From Curvivirga sp965219885 (GTDB lineage Bacteria; Pseudomonadota; Alphaproteobacteria; UBA8366; Aestuariispiraceae): DNA of 64,000 nucleotides. The translations under genes and the position numbers were made by a program. Shown here one piece after another: positions 26,398-35,716 of the stretch. The notes beneath the pieces are model-generated. The model had not been told where the DNA came from. It did not search any database and saw nothing but the letters and a program-made list of their open reading frames with translations. How positions within the stretch are numbered: the stretch's first letter is position 1; each line of letters opens with the position of its first letter. The stretch covers positions 2,170,001 to 2,234,000 of the forward strand of contig NZ_CBDCOT010000009.1 of assembly GCF_965219885.1 (NCBI RefSeq). The letters are read 5' to 3'.

Positions 26398-27066
26398 ATG
26401 AGTGTGATGTTGATGCTAATGCAACCCGAACAATATAAAAAAGACATATCCAGTATGGCTACTTTACGTACAAAATTACGTGGGATTGAACGTTTGCATT
26501 CACAACAAAGCAAACCTTGGATTCTCTCTAGTAGCTTTCAACAGATTGACTCTTGTCTACCTGAAGCAGGTATTCCCTCACATGCGGTGCATGCGATAAA
26601 TGGGCCTGCGGCACTATTCTTTCTACTAAGATTGTTATCGGTTCCTTTAACAGGACAGACAATATTATGGTGCCGTTCTGCAAAAGCACGTGAAGTACCT
26701 TATGGGCCCGCTTTATTGGAATATGGACTTAATCCCGAAGATATTTTGTTCGTTCAATGCGACAACATGCAAGATTTACTTTGGTCTTATGAGGAAGCTT
26801 TAAAATCCAGAGCTATACGTATCGCGGTTTTAGAACCGGAAGCCGTGATCAATTTGATAGAAAGTCGTCGTTTGCAATTAGCAGCAGAAATTGGCGGCAG
26901 TATAGGATTTTTACTGTCACAAAACCCTGATTATGTAAGCCGTGCAAATGCGTTATTCAGCCGTTGGTATATTTCGCCTTTACCAACAGCAGGAAACTAT
27001 CAAATTGACCTACAACGAATGCGTAATACATCCCCTAAAATGTGGCAAGTCACGGAGGGGGAATGA
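26398..27066 (+). CDS. imuA: ImuA-like mutasome protein
   Basis: The 222-residue protein matches ImuA, a RecA/SulA-like fold protein of the inducible mutagenesis cassette: LSSSFQQIDSCLPEAGIP, then HAINGPAALFFLLRLLSV and ILWCRSAKAREVPYGPALLEYGL. The usual Walker A of RecA is not retained. Several in-frame ATGs crowd the start (26398, 26407, 26413, 26419) and none has a strong ribosome-binding site, so the exact N-terminus is open. Its stop overlaps the imuB start. It works with ImuB and DnaE2 in damage-induced translesion synthesis. Confidence 0.88.
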   Translation: MSVMLMLMQPEQYKKDISSMATLRTKLRGIERLHSQQSKPWILSSSFQQIDSCLPEAGIPSHAVHAINGPAALFFLLRLLSVPLTGQTILWCRSAKAREVPYGPALLEYGLNPEDILFVQCDNMQDLLWSYEEALKSRAIRIAVLEPEAVINLIESRRLQLAAEIGGSIGFLLSQNPDYVSRANALFSRWYISPLPTAGNYQIDLQRMRNTSPKMWQVTEGE

Positions 27067-28565
27067 CAGAACGCAAGCGATATATAAGTCTTTATTTGCC
27101 ACAATGGGCGATTGATTGTCGCAATCAACAAAACAAATTGCCGGAACAACCCTATGTGCAGACGACAAAATCAAAAAACAAAGTTGTCATAGAGATCGCC
27201 AATGATTTTGCATATCAGCAAGGTATCCAAAAAGGGATGAGTCTGGCGACGGCGAGGGCCATATCAAGTAATTTAATCGTAGAGGATTATGATTCTGAGT
27301 TTTTGCAGAAGAAAATAGAGCAATTAGCAGATTGGGCTTATCAATTCACACCTTTCATTTCTTGTGATGGTATGGATTCTTTAATGTTGGATGCAACAGG
27401 ATGTTCTCATCTTTTCGGTGGGGAAAAGGGCATGTTGCAACAACTATCGACCAAACTCACATCTTTAAAACTCCATCATCGATTAGCTATGGCAGATACG
27501 GTAGCTGGAGCTTGGGGATTGGCAAGATATGCAAGTAAAGGTTTTTTGGTTCAGGATGGATCTATAAAGACCATTATTAAGTCGCTTCCAATCGCTGCAC
27601 TGCGTTTGTCTGATGACTTACTTGTTGATTTGCAACGCATGGGGTTGCGTCGAATAGAAGATTTATTAACTTTACCACGTTCCAATATATCGTGCCGCTA
27701 CGGATTAGAGCCTGTTTTGCGTTTGGATAAAATGCTTGGCGATGTGGCAGACCCTATCACGCCACGACGTTATAAAACGCCACATATGGTGAGGTTAGGA
27801 TTTCCTGATGCTATTGGTCTTGCCGAAGATATTGAAGCGGGATTAGATCGCTTGATTGATCAATTATGTATAAGATTGGAGAAGGACGCTTTAGGCGCCA
27901 AACAACTTCATTTAATTTGTGAAAAGGTTAATAAAACGCAACAGGTTATAAGTGTAGGTTTAAGCGAAGCCAGCCATAAACCTAAATATTGCAAGCGTTT
28001 ATTCCTCGAAAAAATCAAAGAAATAGAGCCTGGCTTTGGTATTGATGCAATGCGCCTATTGGCAACAGTCGTGGAAAAAGTGCAGCATCGCCAAAATACT
28101 ATTCTCATGACTGGTGAACGACAAAGGTTTCAAAAACAAGAACGTTTACGGGAAGATTTAAATATCTTAGTCGATCGTTTACGTAATCGATTAGGGTATC
28201 ATGCTGTCGGCCATATAAGAGCACGGGATACTCATCTACCAGACCGAATTCAAGCTTGGCAGATGAATTTGGAGAAGAACTGGCCAAAAAATCAAAAACG
28301 TCCTGCCTTGTTGCATAATAAACCCATTCCATTTCATCAAGGAAATGTGCCAACTCATCTTTCATATAAAGGGAAAATTGATCAAATTATCCAATGGCAA
28401 GGTCCAGAACGTATTAGCCCTAATTGGTGGCAGCGTGATGCAGATTGGCATCATGGAGATCGTGATTACTATATTGCCTGTACAAAATCCGGTAGACGCT
28501 ATTGGGTGTATCAACATGTTCAACAAACTGAGAAGGTTTGGTATCTGCACGGATATTTCAGTTGA
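27063..28565 (+). CDS. imuB: ImuB, Y-family polymerase-like mutasome hub
   Basis: I start at the ATG at 27063, which overlaps the imuA TGA and follows GGAGGGGG; 500 residues. The Y-family palm and fingers are recognisable (YISLYLPQWAIDC, then QGIQKGMSLATARAI) and the little-finger region near 330-390. The catalytic carboxylates of active Y-family polymerases are replaced (SLYLP where DinB has DxD), as in characterised ImuB proteins, which act as adaptors that bring DnaE2 to the beta clamp. The gene is the middle one of the cassette, 9 bases before dnaE2. Confidence 0.92.
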   Translation: MTERKRYISLYLPQWAIDCRNQQNKLPEQPYVQTTKSKNKVVIEIANDFAYQQGIQKGMSLATARAISSNLIVEDYDSEFLQKKIEQLADWAYQFTPFISCDGMDSLMLDATGCSHLFGGEKGMLQQLSTKLTSLKLHHRLAMADTVAGAWGLARYASKGFLVQDGSIKTIIKSLPIAALRLSDDLLVDLQRMGLRRIEDLLTLPRSNISCRYGLEPVLRLDKMLGDVADPITPRRYKTPHMVRLGFPDAIGLAEDIEAGLDRLIDQLCIRLEKDALGAKQLHLICEKVNKTQQVISVGLSEASHKPKYCKRLFLEKIKEIEPGFGIDAMRLLATVVEKVQHRQNTILMTGERQRFQKQERLREDLNILVDRLRNRLGYHAVGHIRARDTHLPDRIQAWQMNLEKNWPKNQKRPALLHNKPIPFHQGNVPTHLSYKGKIDQIIQWQGPERISPNWWQRDADWHHGDRDYYIACTKSGRRYWVYQHVQQTEKVWYLHGYFS

Positions 28566-28574
28566 GGTTGGGCA

Positions 28575-31500
28575 ATGGAATATGCAGAACTACAAGTGAT
28601 CAGCAACTTTACCCTTCTAGAAGGGGCAAGTCATGCAGATGAACTCATTATTCAAGCTAAAATCTTAGGGCTAAAGGCGATTGGTATCGCAGATAGAAAC
28701 AGTTTGGCTGGTGTTGTACGTGCCCATAAAGCTGCGAAAGCACATCATCAACGTTTATTGATTGGGGCACGCCTTGATTTACAAGATGGGCCAAGTCTTG
28801 TTGCTTATCCAGAAAATCGTGCAGCCTATGGGCGACTTTCTCAGCTGATCACCTTGGGGCGTCGCCGTGCAGAGAAAGGGGAATGTGAGCTTTATTTGAA
28901 AGATGTTTTGTCTGTGGCAAGTGAGATGCGTTTGATACAGCTCGTAACAGACCCTGCTTCCGTTGAATTAAAAGGGCAACTGGATCAACTTCATAACGCT
29001 TTTCCAAATCATATATACTTGTCTGCATCTCATTTATTGCGCGGGGATGATCAACAAAGAATTCAGATGTTAGCCGAATTATCCCAGGCGACGGGTGTAA
29101 AACTGCTCGCCACCAACGATGTTATTATGCATGTCACAAGCAGACGTCCGCTAGCAGATATTCTCACTTGTATTAAAGAAAAATGTACGATTGATGAAGC
29201 TGGTCGTCGTGTACAAGTTAATGCGGAAAGACATCTCAAATCACCAATACAAATGGAGAAGCTATTTACAGGTCACGAAGAGGCACTCGCGCATTCATTA
29301 GAAATTGTAGATGCCTGTACTTTTTCTCTTGATGAACTGTCTTACAGTTATCCTACTGAAATTATGGAGCCGGGGTTAACAGCACAGCAATCACTTGAAA
29401 AATTAACGTGGGAGGGCGCGCAAAAGAGATATCCGAGAGGCATTCCTGATAAAGCGCGAGAAGTGATCGAACATGAATTAGAGCTAGTTAAAGGCTTGAA
29501 TTACGCACCGTATTTTTTAACTGTCTATGATCTAGTCAAATTTGCCAGGAATGGAGGCACGGAACAAAAAAAAGAAATCCTTTGTCAGGGACGTGGATCT
29601 GCAGCCAACTCCACTATTTGTTACTGTCTTGGTATCACCAGTATTGATCCGATTCATCTGGATTTACTTTTTGAACGTTTTATTTCGCCAGAACGTAATG
29701 AACCACCCGATATCGATGTGGATTTTGAACATGAACGACGTGAAGAAGTCATTCAGTATATTTATGAAAAATACGGCAGGCATCGGGCAGGGATGACAGC
29801 GGTCGTATCTTGTTATCGGGCGCGTGGTGCAATTCGTGAAGTCGGAAAAGCCATGGGTTTATCCGAAGATACGGTTGGTTTGCTTTCCTCGCAAATCTTT
29901 CATTGGGGGAAAGGGGATGAAATTAAAGATGAAATGTTATCAGGTGTGGGACTTGATCCAAAAGATTATCGTCTACGTTTGACCATAAACTTAATACATG
30001 AATTGATCGGTTTTCCACGGCATCTAGGTCAACATGTCGGTGGCTTTGTGATGACCGATGATCGTTTGGATACGATTGTACCGATTGAAAATGCGGCCAT
30101 GGATGATCGCACTGTCATTCAATGGGATAAGGATGATCTGGATGAATTGGGTATTTTGAAAGTAGATGTGTTATCTCTAGGTATGCTGACTTGTATCCGT
30201 AAGTGCTTTGATATGATTAGCAGCCATTATGGTAAGCAGTTTACTTTGGCCACATTGCCTCAAGAAGATTCAGCCACTTATGATATGCTTTGTGTGGCCG
30301 ATGCAATAGGTGTGTTTCAGGTGGAAAGCCGTGCCCAACTTTCTTTTCTGCCACGCATGAAACCGCGTAATTTTTACGATTTAGTGATTGAAGTGGCAAT
30401 TGTACGGCCCGGTCCAATTCAGGGGGATATGGTACATCCCTATCTTCGACGAAGAAATGGAGAGGAGCCTGTCAGCTATCCTTCAAAAGAATTAAAACGT
30501 GTCTTGGCTAAGACATTGGGCGTACCATTATTTCAGGAACAGGCAATGAAAATTGCGATTGTTGGGGCTGGTTTTACGCCTTCGGAAGCAGATCAATTAC
30601 GTCGGTCTATGGCAACTTTCAAACATACAGGAACCATCAGTACATTTTATGATAAATTTGTCCAAGGCATGGTGCGGAATGGTTACCAACAAGAATTTGC
30701 TGAACGTTGTTTCCGGCAAATTGAAGGTTTCGGGGAATATGGTTTTCCAGAAAGTCACGCAGCTAGTTTTGCTCTCTTGGTTTATGTATCTGCCTGGATA
30801 AAGAAACATTATCCTGCGGTCTTTGCTTGTGGATTGATCAATAGTCAGCCTATGGGATTTTATGCCCCGGCACAGATTGTGCGCGATGCTAAGGACCACG
30901 GTGTTGAAGTTCGTCCACCTGATGTGAATTATTCCGATTGGGATTGTAGTTTAGAGCCTGCGGGTGCGGGATATGCAATCCGTCTTGGGTTACGTCTGGT
31001 AAAAGGGTTGCATCAGGATGATGGGGACTGGATTGCATCGGCCAGAGGTAATGGATATCGTATTCCTCATGATTTGTGGCGGCGTGCCAATATTGGGAAG
31101 CGCCCTCTTAATGCGTTGGCGCGGGCTGATGCCTTACAATCAATGGAGTTAAAACGACGAGAAGCTCTATGGGAAGTGAAGGCAATTAATGGTAATCAGC
31201 CTTTACCTTTGTTTGAGGCAACGGGGGAACAGGAATATGGAGAAGAAGCAGCCGTTAGCTTACCTGAAATGACATTAGGAGAAGAGGTTGTTTCAGATTA
31301 TTCTTTTACACGATTATCTCTGAAGGCGCATCCTGTTGGTGTGATTCGTCCTTTCTTACCTGTTACAACGAAAGCAGAAGAACTTAGTCAGATTAAAGAT
31401 GGTTCTATGGTAACTGCCATGGGGTTAGTTATTGTACGTCAACGACCAGGAAGTGCCAAAGGCGTAATTTTCTTAACCATTGAAGATGAAACCGGTACGG

Positions 31501-31790
31501 CTAATTTAATTGTTTGGCCCGATATGTTTGATAAATATAGGAAAGAAATTTTCACGTCTCGCTTTATTCGTGTAAAAGCTGAATTACAACGCGAAGGTAT
31601 CGTGACCCATTTAGTTATAAAACATTTGGAAGATCTGTCTTCCTATATGGATGAATTAGCGTCTGGCCGTTATGATAAAGTAGAGGCTGATAAAGACAAT
31701 CATCCTATGGTTAAAACAGCACCAAGTAATCTAGGAAAACACCCACGTAATATTGCGCAACAACTTTTCCCAAGTCGTGATTTTCATTAA
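28575..31790 (+). CDS. dnaE2: error-prone DNA polymerase III alpha subunit DnaE2 (ImuC)
   Basis: At 1071 residues this is a typical DnaE2, shorter than replicative DnaE. An N-terminal PHP domain (FTLLEGASHADEL) comes first. The C-family palm has GRGSAANSTICYCLG near 337 and the catalytic acid cluster PPDIDVDFEHERRE near 380. The fingers and tandem helix-hairpin-helix region follow, then an OB domain near 945 (VTAMGLVIVRQRPGSAKGV). The C-terminal tail for tau binding seen in DnaE1 is absent. It performs mutagenic lesion bypass after SOS induction and is the last gene of imuA-imuB-dnaE2. Confidence 0.95.
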   Translation: MEYAELQVISNFTLLEGASHADELIIQAKILGLKAIGIADRNSLAGVVRAHKAAKAHHQRLLIGARLDLQDGPSLVAYPENRAAYGRLSQLITLGRRRAEKGECELYLKDVLSVASEMRLIQLVTDPASVELKGQLDQLHNAFPNHIYLSASHLLRGDDQQRIQMLAELSQATGVKLLATNDVIMHVTSRRPLADILTCIKEKCTIDEAGRRVQVNAERHLKSPIQMEKLFTGHEEALAHSLEIVDACTFSLDELSYSYPTEIMEPGLTAQQSLEKLTWEGAQKRYPRGIPDKAREVIEHELELVKGLNYAPYFLTVYDLVKFARNGGTEQKKEILCQGRGSAANSTICYCLGITSIDPIHLDLLFERFISPERNEPPDIDVDFEHERREEVIQYIYEKYGRHRAGMTAVVSCYRARGAIREVGKAMGLSEDTVGLLSSQIFHWGKGDEIKDEMLSGVGLDPKDYRLRLTINLIHELIGFPRHLGQHVGGFVMTDDRLDTIVPIENAAMDDRTVIQWDKDDLDELGILKVDVLSLGMLTCIRKCFDMISSHYGKQFTLATLPQEDSATYDMLCVADAIGVFQVESRAQLSFLPRMKPRNFYDLVIEVAIVRPGPIQGDMVHPYLRRRNGEEPVSYPSKELKRVLAKTLGVPLFQEQAMKIAIVGAGFTPSEADQLRRSMATFKHTGTISTFYDKFVQGMVRNGYQQEFAERCFRQIEGFGEYGFPESHAASFALLVYVSAWIKKHYPAVFACGLINSQPMGFYAPAQIVRDAKDHGVEVRPPDVNYSDWDCSLEPAGAGYAIRLGLRLVKGLHQDDGDWIASARGNGYRIPHDLWRRANIGKRPLNALARADALQSMELKRREALWEVKAINGNQPLPLFEATGEQEYGEEAAVSLPEMTLGEEVVSDYSFTRLSLKAHPVGVIRPFLPVTTKAEELSQIKDGSMVTAMGLVIVRQRPGSAKGVIFLTIEDETGTANLIVWPDMFDKYRKEIFTSRFIRVKAELQREGIVTHLVIKHLEDLSSYMDELASGRYDKVEADKDNHPMVKTAPSNLGKHPRNIAQQLFPSRDFH

Positions 31791-32050
31791 GTTTCATTGC
31801 GAAGTTTAATGGATGTCATATCAATTAAGAGTTGTGGTTATTGAATGTGTTTAACTTTCGTTCATATACTTTTTGTTTTCGTTTTTATTCGTATTCTAAG
31901 AAATGTCTCCTAATTGTTTTCTATTGACTTTCGAATGGCGACTAGTTTTACTTTATTGTTACAAAATTGTTACATAGAGATGATGTGGCAAGATTTGATA
32001 ATGTTTGAGTGATTTATTTCGAAGTTTTGTTACAGAAATTTTATAGCTAG

Positions 32051-33010
32051 ATGACGCCAGAAAACATTTTTTCCCGATATGAAGAGATTCGTAGTCGCTT
32101 ACCACAAATGAAGACCGCAGTTACATCTGTATCTTTATCGCCTAAGCATGTGGAGAATCTTGGGCAACTTACAGAGGCATTTGATGCTTTTCTGTTTGAT
32201 GCATTTGGTGTTCTCAATGTTGGTGAGGAGCCTATAGAAAGTTCGGTGGCACGGTTTGCTGAATTACAAGCTTTGGGTAAAGAAATGTATATCCTCACAA
32301 ATTCTGCCAGTTATCAAAAGCAGGATTTGTTAACAAAATTTCATAGGCTTGGATATAATTTATCAGAAAATAATATCGTAAGTAGCCGCGAAATTTTAAT
32401 AGAGTTTCTTCGTGAAAAACAGAGTTCTATTCAAGAGGAAATTTCAAATATCGGGGTTATCAGTATATGTGAGCTTTCTGATTTTCCAGAAAATTATAAA
32501 TATCAAAACTATAAAGATGTTGGGTTTAAACTTTCGCGCCCCGAAGAGGAAGCTTTCTGGAAGGCGGATGCTTATCTGTTTTTGAGTAGTGCTCAATGGA
32601 CAGAGGAACTGCAAGTAAAGTTATTAGAATGTCTGAAAAAAGATCCAAAACCGATATATGTGGGGAATCCAGATATCGTTGCGCCACGTCCGGGATTCTT
32701 TTCATTGGAGCCCGGTTATTATGCACATCAAATATTAGATCAGACTGATGCTGAAGTAGAATTCTTTGGCAAGCCTTATGACAATACATTTAGTTATGCG
32801 ATCGCAAGGATCAGGGAGGCATATCCTGATCAATCTTCTGACCGCATTTTGATGTTAGGGGATACCTTGCATACCGATATTCTTGGCGGTAGTGCCGCAG
32901 GAATTAAAACCGCCTTGATTACGGATCATGGCGCCTTTGCTGGAAGAGATATCCAGCCTTATGTCGCAAAGTCAGGAATACGTCCGGATTTTGTTATTCC
33001 AACTATATAA
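32051..33010 (+). CDS. HAD-superfamily (class IIA) hydrolase-like protein, TIGR01459-type
   Basis: The 319-residue protein has HAD motifs in order: motif I FDAFLFDAFGVLNVGEEP (D50), motif II LTNSASYQK near 81, motif III lysine in FFGKPYDNTFSYA near 240, and motif IV MLGDTLHTDILGGSAAG near 278. The second Asp of the usual DxD in motif I is Phe52, as in the TIGR01459 group, so phosphatase chemistry may differ or be lost. It precedes the phosphonate-type transporter by 36 bases and may be co-transcribed with it. A phosphatase acting on an imported organophosphate is a possible role but not shown. Confidence 0.85.
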   Translation: MTPENIFSRYEEIRSRLPQMKTAVTSVSLSPKHVENLGQLTEAFDAFLFDAFGVLNVGEEPIESSVARFAELQALGKEMYILTNSASYQKQDLLTKFHRLGYNLSENNIVSSREILIEFLREKQSSIQEEISNIGVISICELSDFPENYKYQNYKDVGFKLSRPEEEAFWKADAYLFLSSAQWTEELQVKLLECLKKDPKPIYVGNPDIVAPRPGFFSLEPGYYAHQILDQTDAEVEFFGKPYDNTFSYAIARIREAYPDQSSDRILMLGDTLHTDILGGSAAGIKTALITDHGAFAGRDIQPYVAKSGIRPDFVIPTI

Positions 33011-33046
33011 TAATAACTAACTAGATGAACCAAAAAGGGGAAAATC

Positions 33047-34027
33047 ATGCGTTTCATTAAAACTATCTTAAAAACAGCGACCGCGATTGGCGTGGCCGCT
33101 ACATTTTCAAGCTTTGCCAATGCATCTGAATGTAGCAACCAAGGTGCGTTAGATTCACGTTATTGCGATGCGGATAAAGATCTAATTGCTGATGTGCCGA
33201 CTGACAGCAGCCAATGGGCAGACCCGGATACACTTATCTTTGCTTATACACCTGTTGAAGACCCCGCAGTTTATAAAACAGCTTGGTCTGATTTCTTAAC
33301 TTATTTAGAAGATAAAACAGGTAAAGATGTGGTTTTCTTCCCTGTTCAGTCAAATGCAGCAGAGATTGAAGCGATGCGTTCTGGACGTTTACATATTGCT
33401 GGCTTTAATACAGGTTCAAATCCTTTGGCTGTAAACTGTGCAGGTTTCCGTCCGTTTACAATCATGGCTGGTGCTGATGGTAGCTTTGGTTATGAAATGG
33501 AAATCTTAACTTATCCGGGATCCGGCATTGAAACTGTCGAAGATATTAAAGGCAAGAAAATGGCGTTCACATCGCCAACGTCTAACTCTGGTTTCAAGGC
33601 GCCATCTGCGATTTTGAAAGCAGATTACAATATGGTACCTGAACGCGATTTTGAACCAACATATTCTGGTAAGCATGATAATTCCATCCTAGGTGTTGCC
33701 AATAAAGATTATCCAGCGGCCGCAATCGCCAATTCTGTATTAGCGCGTATGTTATCTCGTGACGTGGTGACCGAAGATCAGATCGTTTCAATTTATAAAT
33801 CTCAAACCTTCCCAACAACTGGCTTTGGTGTGGCGCATAATTTGAAACCTGAATTACAACAACAAATTCAAGATGCATTTATGAACTTCCCTTGGGAAGG
33901 TTCCTCCTTGGAAAAAGAGTTCTCTCGTAATGGCGAGGCGCAATTCATTCCTATCACTTATAAAGAGCATTGGGATGTGATTCGTAAGATTGACGCAGCA
34001 AATGGCGTTTCTTACTCCTGCTCCTAA
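33047..34027 (+). CDS. phnD: phosphate/phosphite/phosphonate ABC transporter substrate-binding protein (PhnD-like)
   Basis: 326 residues, with a Sec signal peptide cleaved after about residue 26 (TFSSFANASE) and the PhnD/PtxB fold: LIFAYTPVEDPAVYKTAWSD, then FFPVQSNAAEIEAMRSGRLH, and FTSPTSNSGFKAPSAIL near 180, which contributes the anion-binding loop. Two Cys near each end (CSNQ, YCDADKD) may form a disulfide. It captures a phosphorus oxyanion or phosphonate in the periplasm for the PhnC/PhnE importer. Ribosome-binding site AAAGGGGAAAA. The ligand cannot be told from sequence: no C-P lyase, phosphonatase or phosphite dehydrogenase is nearby. Confidence 0.92.
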   Translation: MRFIKTILKTATAIGVAATFSSFANASECSNQGALDSRYCDADKDLIADVPTDSSQWADPDTLIFAYTPVEDPAVYKTAWSDFLTYLEDKTGKDVVFFPVQSNAAEIEAMRSGRLHIAGFNTGSNPLAVNCAGFRPFTIMAGADGSFGYEMEILTYPGSGIETVEDIKGKKMAFTSPTSNSGFKAPSAILKADYNMVPERDFEPTYSGKHDNSILGVANKDYPAAAIANSVLARMLSRDVVTEDQIVSIYKSQTFPTTGFGVAHNLKPELQQQIQDAFMNFPWEGSSLEKEFSRNGEAQFIPITYKEHWDVIRKIDAANGVSYSCS

Positions 34028-34041
34028 TCTCTAAACTGACA

Positions 34042-34079
34042 AAGGACAGTGTGGTTTTCTGCACTGTCCTTATTTTTAT
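34042..34079 (+). terminator. hairpin terminator/attenuator after phnD
   Basis: A perfect 10-bp stem (AAGGACAGTG / CACTGTCCTT) with a 10-base loop, followed by ATTTTTATT, lies between phnD and phnC. It would make binding protein in excess over transporter, as is common for ABC importers. Confidence 0.8.
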
Positions 34080-34106
34080 TTAGTTTATTTTTTAAGGATT
34101 GATTAA

Positions 34107-34913
34107 GTGCTTCAGTTAAACAATTTATCAAAAGCTTATGTATCAGGTGATTACGCGTTAAAAGACGTAAGCTTCACAATTGAAAAAGGGCAGGTTGTGG
34201 CATTAATTGGCCCTTCCGGCGCTGGTAAATCCACTTTGATTCGGTGTATTAACCGCTTGGTAGAGCCAACATCAGGTTCTGTTAACTTGAATGGTGAAAA
34301 TATCACAGAATTACCATCGCGTAATTTACGTGAAATTCGTCGCCAAATGGGAATGATTTTCCAGGATTACGCATTGGTAGATCGTCTCTCTGTTATGGAA
34401 AATATTCTGTCGGGGCGATTGGGGTATGTTGGTTTCTGGCGCAGTTTGCTTCGCAAGTTCGGCCCGGAAGCTGAAGCGGCTGCTTTTAAATTATTGGAAC
34501 AAGTCGGGCTGCCGGGCTACGAAGACAAACGCGCTGATGCATTATCTGGAGGCCAACGTCAACGGGTTGGTATTGCCCGGGCACTCATTCAAAATCCGAA
34601 TTTACTACTTGTTGATGAACCAACGGCATCCCTAGATCCTAAAACGGCCAGACAAGTTATGCGCCTTATTCGTGATCTTTGTCAGGAACGTAATCTTGCC
34701 GCCATTATTAATATTCATGATGTTGCTCTTGCTCAGCAATTTGTGGAACGTGTCATTGGCTTGAAAGCCGGGCAGGTGGCGTATGATGGCCCTCCAGACG
34801 GATTGACCCCTGAGGTGCTGACAGAAATTTATGGTGAAGAGGATTGGCATGACACGATCCGCGCTGTTGATGATGATGAGAGCGACGATGAAGCTTCTGA
34901 GGCTGTGGCATGA
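34107..34913 (+). CDS. phnC: phosphonate-type ABC transporter ATPase PhnC
   Basis: 268 residues from a GTG start preceded by AAGGA. Walker A IGPSGAGKSTLIRCINRLV, Q-loop MGMIFQDYALVDRLSV, signature LSGGQRQRVGIARALIQ and Walker B LLLVDEPTASLD are complete. The C-terminus carries an acidic, Asp/Glu-rich tail (VDDDESDDEASEAVA) that is unusual for PhnC. It energises uptake through the two PhnE-type permeases that follow; its stop overlaps the first permease start by ATGA. Confidence 0.93.
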   Translation: MLQLNNLSKAYVSGDYALKDVSFTIEKGQVVALIGPSGAGKSTLIRCINRLVEPTSGSVNLNGENITELPSRNLREIRRQMGMIFQDYALVDRLSVMENILSGRLGYVGFWRSLLRKFGPEAEAAAFKLLEQVGLPGYEDKRADALSGGQRQRVGIARALIQNPNLLLVDEPTASLDPKTARQVMRLIRDLCQERNLAAIINIHDVALAQQFVERVIGLKAGQVAYDGPPDGLTPEVLTEIYGEEDWHDTIRAVDDDESDDEASEAVA

Positions 34914-35716
34914 GCGAAAAAGTAATTGAGAATAAAAGGTGGAAACGCCCTCCGATGATCAAGCGCACATGGCTTCGTGTGCTTGTATGGGTCGGCATTC
35001 CGCTTTACGTATTTTTGTCTTTCGGCAGTATGGAAGTAAATTGGAACCGTGTCATTGAAGGCATTCCAAGAGGACAAGAATTTATTCTGTCTTTTTCTTC
35101 TCCTGATTTTGTCACCCGTTGGGATGATATCTCTGCCGGGATTTATGAAAGCTTGGTGATGGCTTTTGCTTCTACAGTGGTTGGTATTTTAATCTCCATC
35201 CCAATTGGTCTGGGAGCTGCGAAAAATCTATCTCCGGCACCTATTTATTTCTTTTGTCGTGGTATTATTTCTATTTCTCGTGCGCTTCAGGAAATCATTG
35301 TGGCAATTTTGATGGTCGCAATCTTTGGCTTTGGGCCTTTTGCTGGCTTTATTACACTGGCCTTCTCTACGATTGGTTTTCTTGCAAAACTTCTTGCTGA
35401 ACGTATTGAAGATGTGAGTAAATCGCAATCAGAAGCAATTCGTGCGACAGGTGCAAGTTGGCCTCAATGGATTCTATATGGCATCCACCCACAAGTCCTT
35501 CCGCGTTTAATTGGTTTATCTATGTATCGTTTGGATATTAATTTCCGTGAATCTGCAATTCTTGGAATCGTTGGGGCCGGCGGTATTGGTGCTACGTTAA
35601 ATACCGCTTTTGATAGATATGAATTTGATACAGCTGCAGCGATTCTCCTTATCATTATCGGGCTTGTTTTGATCGCAGAATATACATCAAGCTGGTTGAG
35701 AGTGAGGGTCCAATAA
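34910..35716 (+). CDS. phnE: phosphonate-type ABC transporter permease PhnE (first copy)
   Basis: 268 residues with about six membrane helices and the binding-protein-dependent permease EAA loop (EAIRATGASWPQWILYGIHP near 178-197) that docks on PhnC. The GAGGIGATLN motif near 223 is typical of PhnE. The gene overlaps phnC at its start and the second permease at its end (TAATG), so the three are translationally coupled. Two consecutive phnE genes probably form a heterodimeric channel, as in some phosphonate and phosphite systems. Confidence 0.92.
   Translation: MSEKVIENKRWKRPPMIKRTWLRVLVWVGIPLYVFLSFGSMEVNWNRVIEGIPRGQEFILSFSSPDFVTRWDDISAGIYESLVMAFASTVVGILISIPIGLGAAKNLSPAPIYFFCRGIISISRALQEIIVAILMVAIFGFGPFAGFITLAFSTIGFLAKLLAERIEDVSKSQSEAIRATGASWPQWILYGIHPQVLPRLIGLSMYRLDINFRESAILGIVGAGGIGATLNTAFDRYEFDTAAAILLIIIGLVLIAEYTSSWLRVRVQ

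Noticed and set aside
28105..28365. 86-codon minus-strand frame inside imuB
   Set aside because: It lies wholly within a well-supported gene on the other strand and shows no family pattern.
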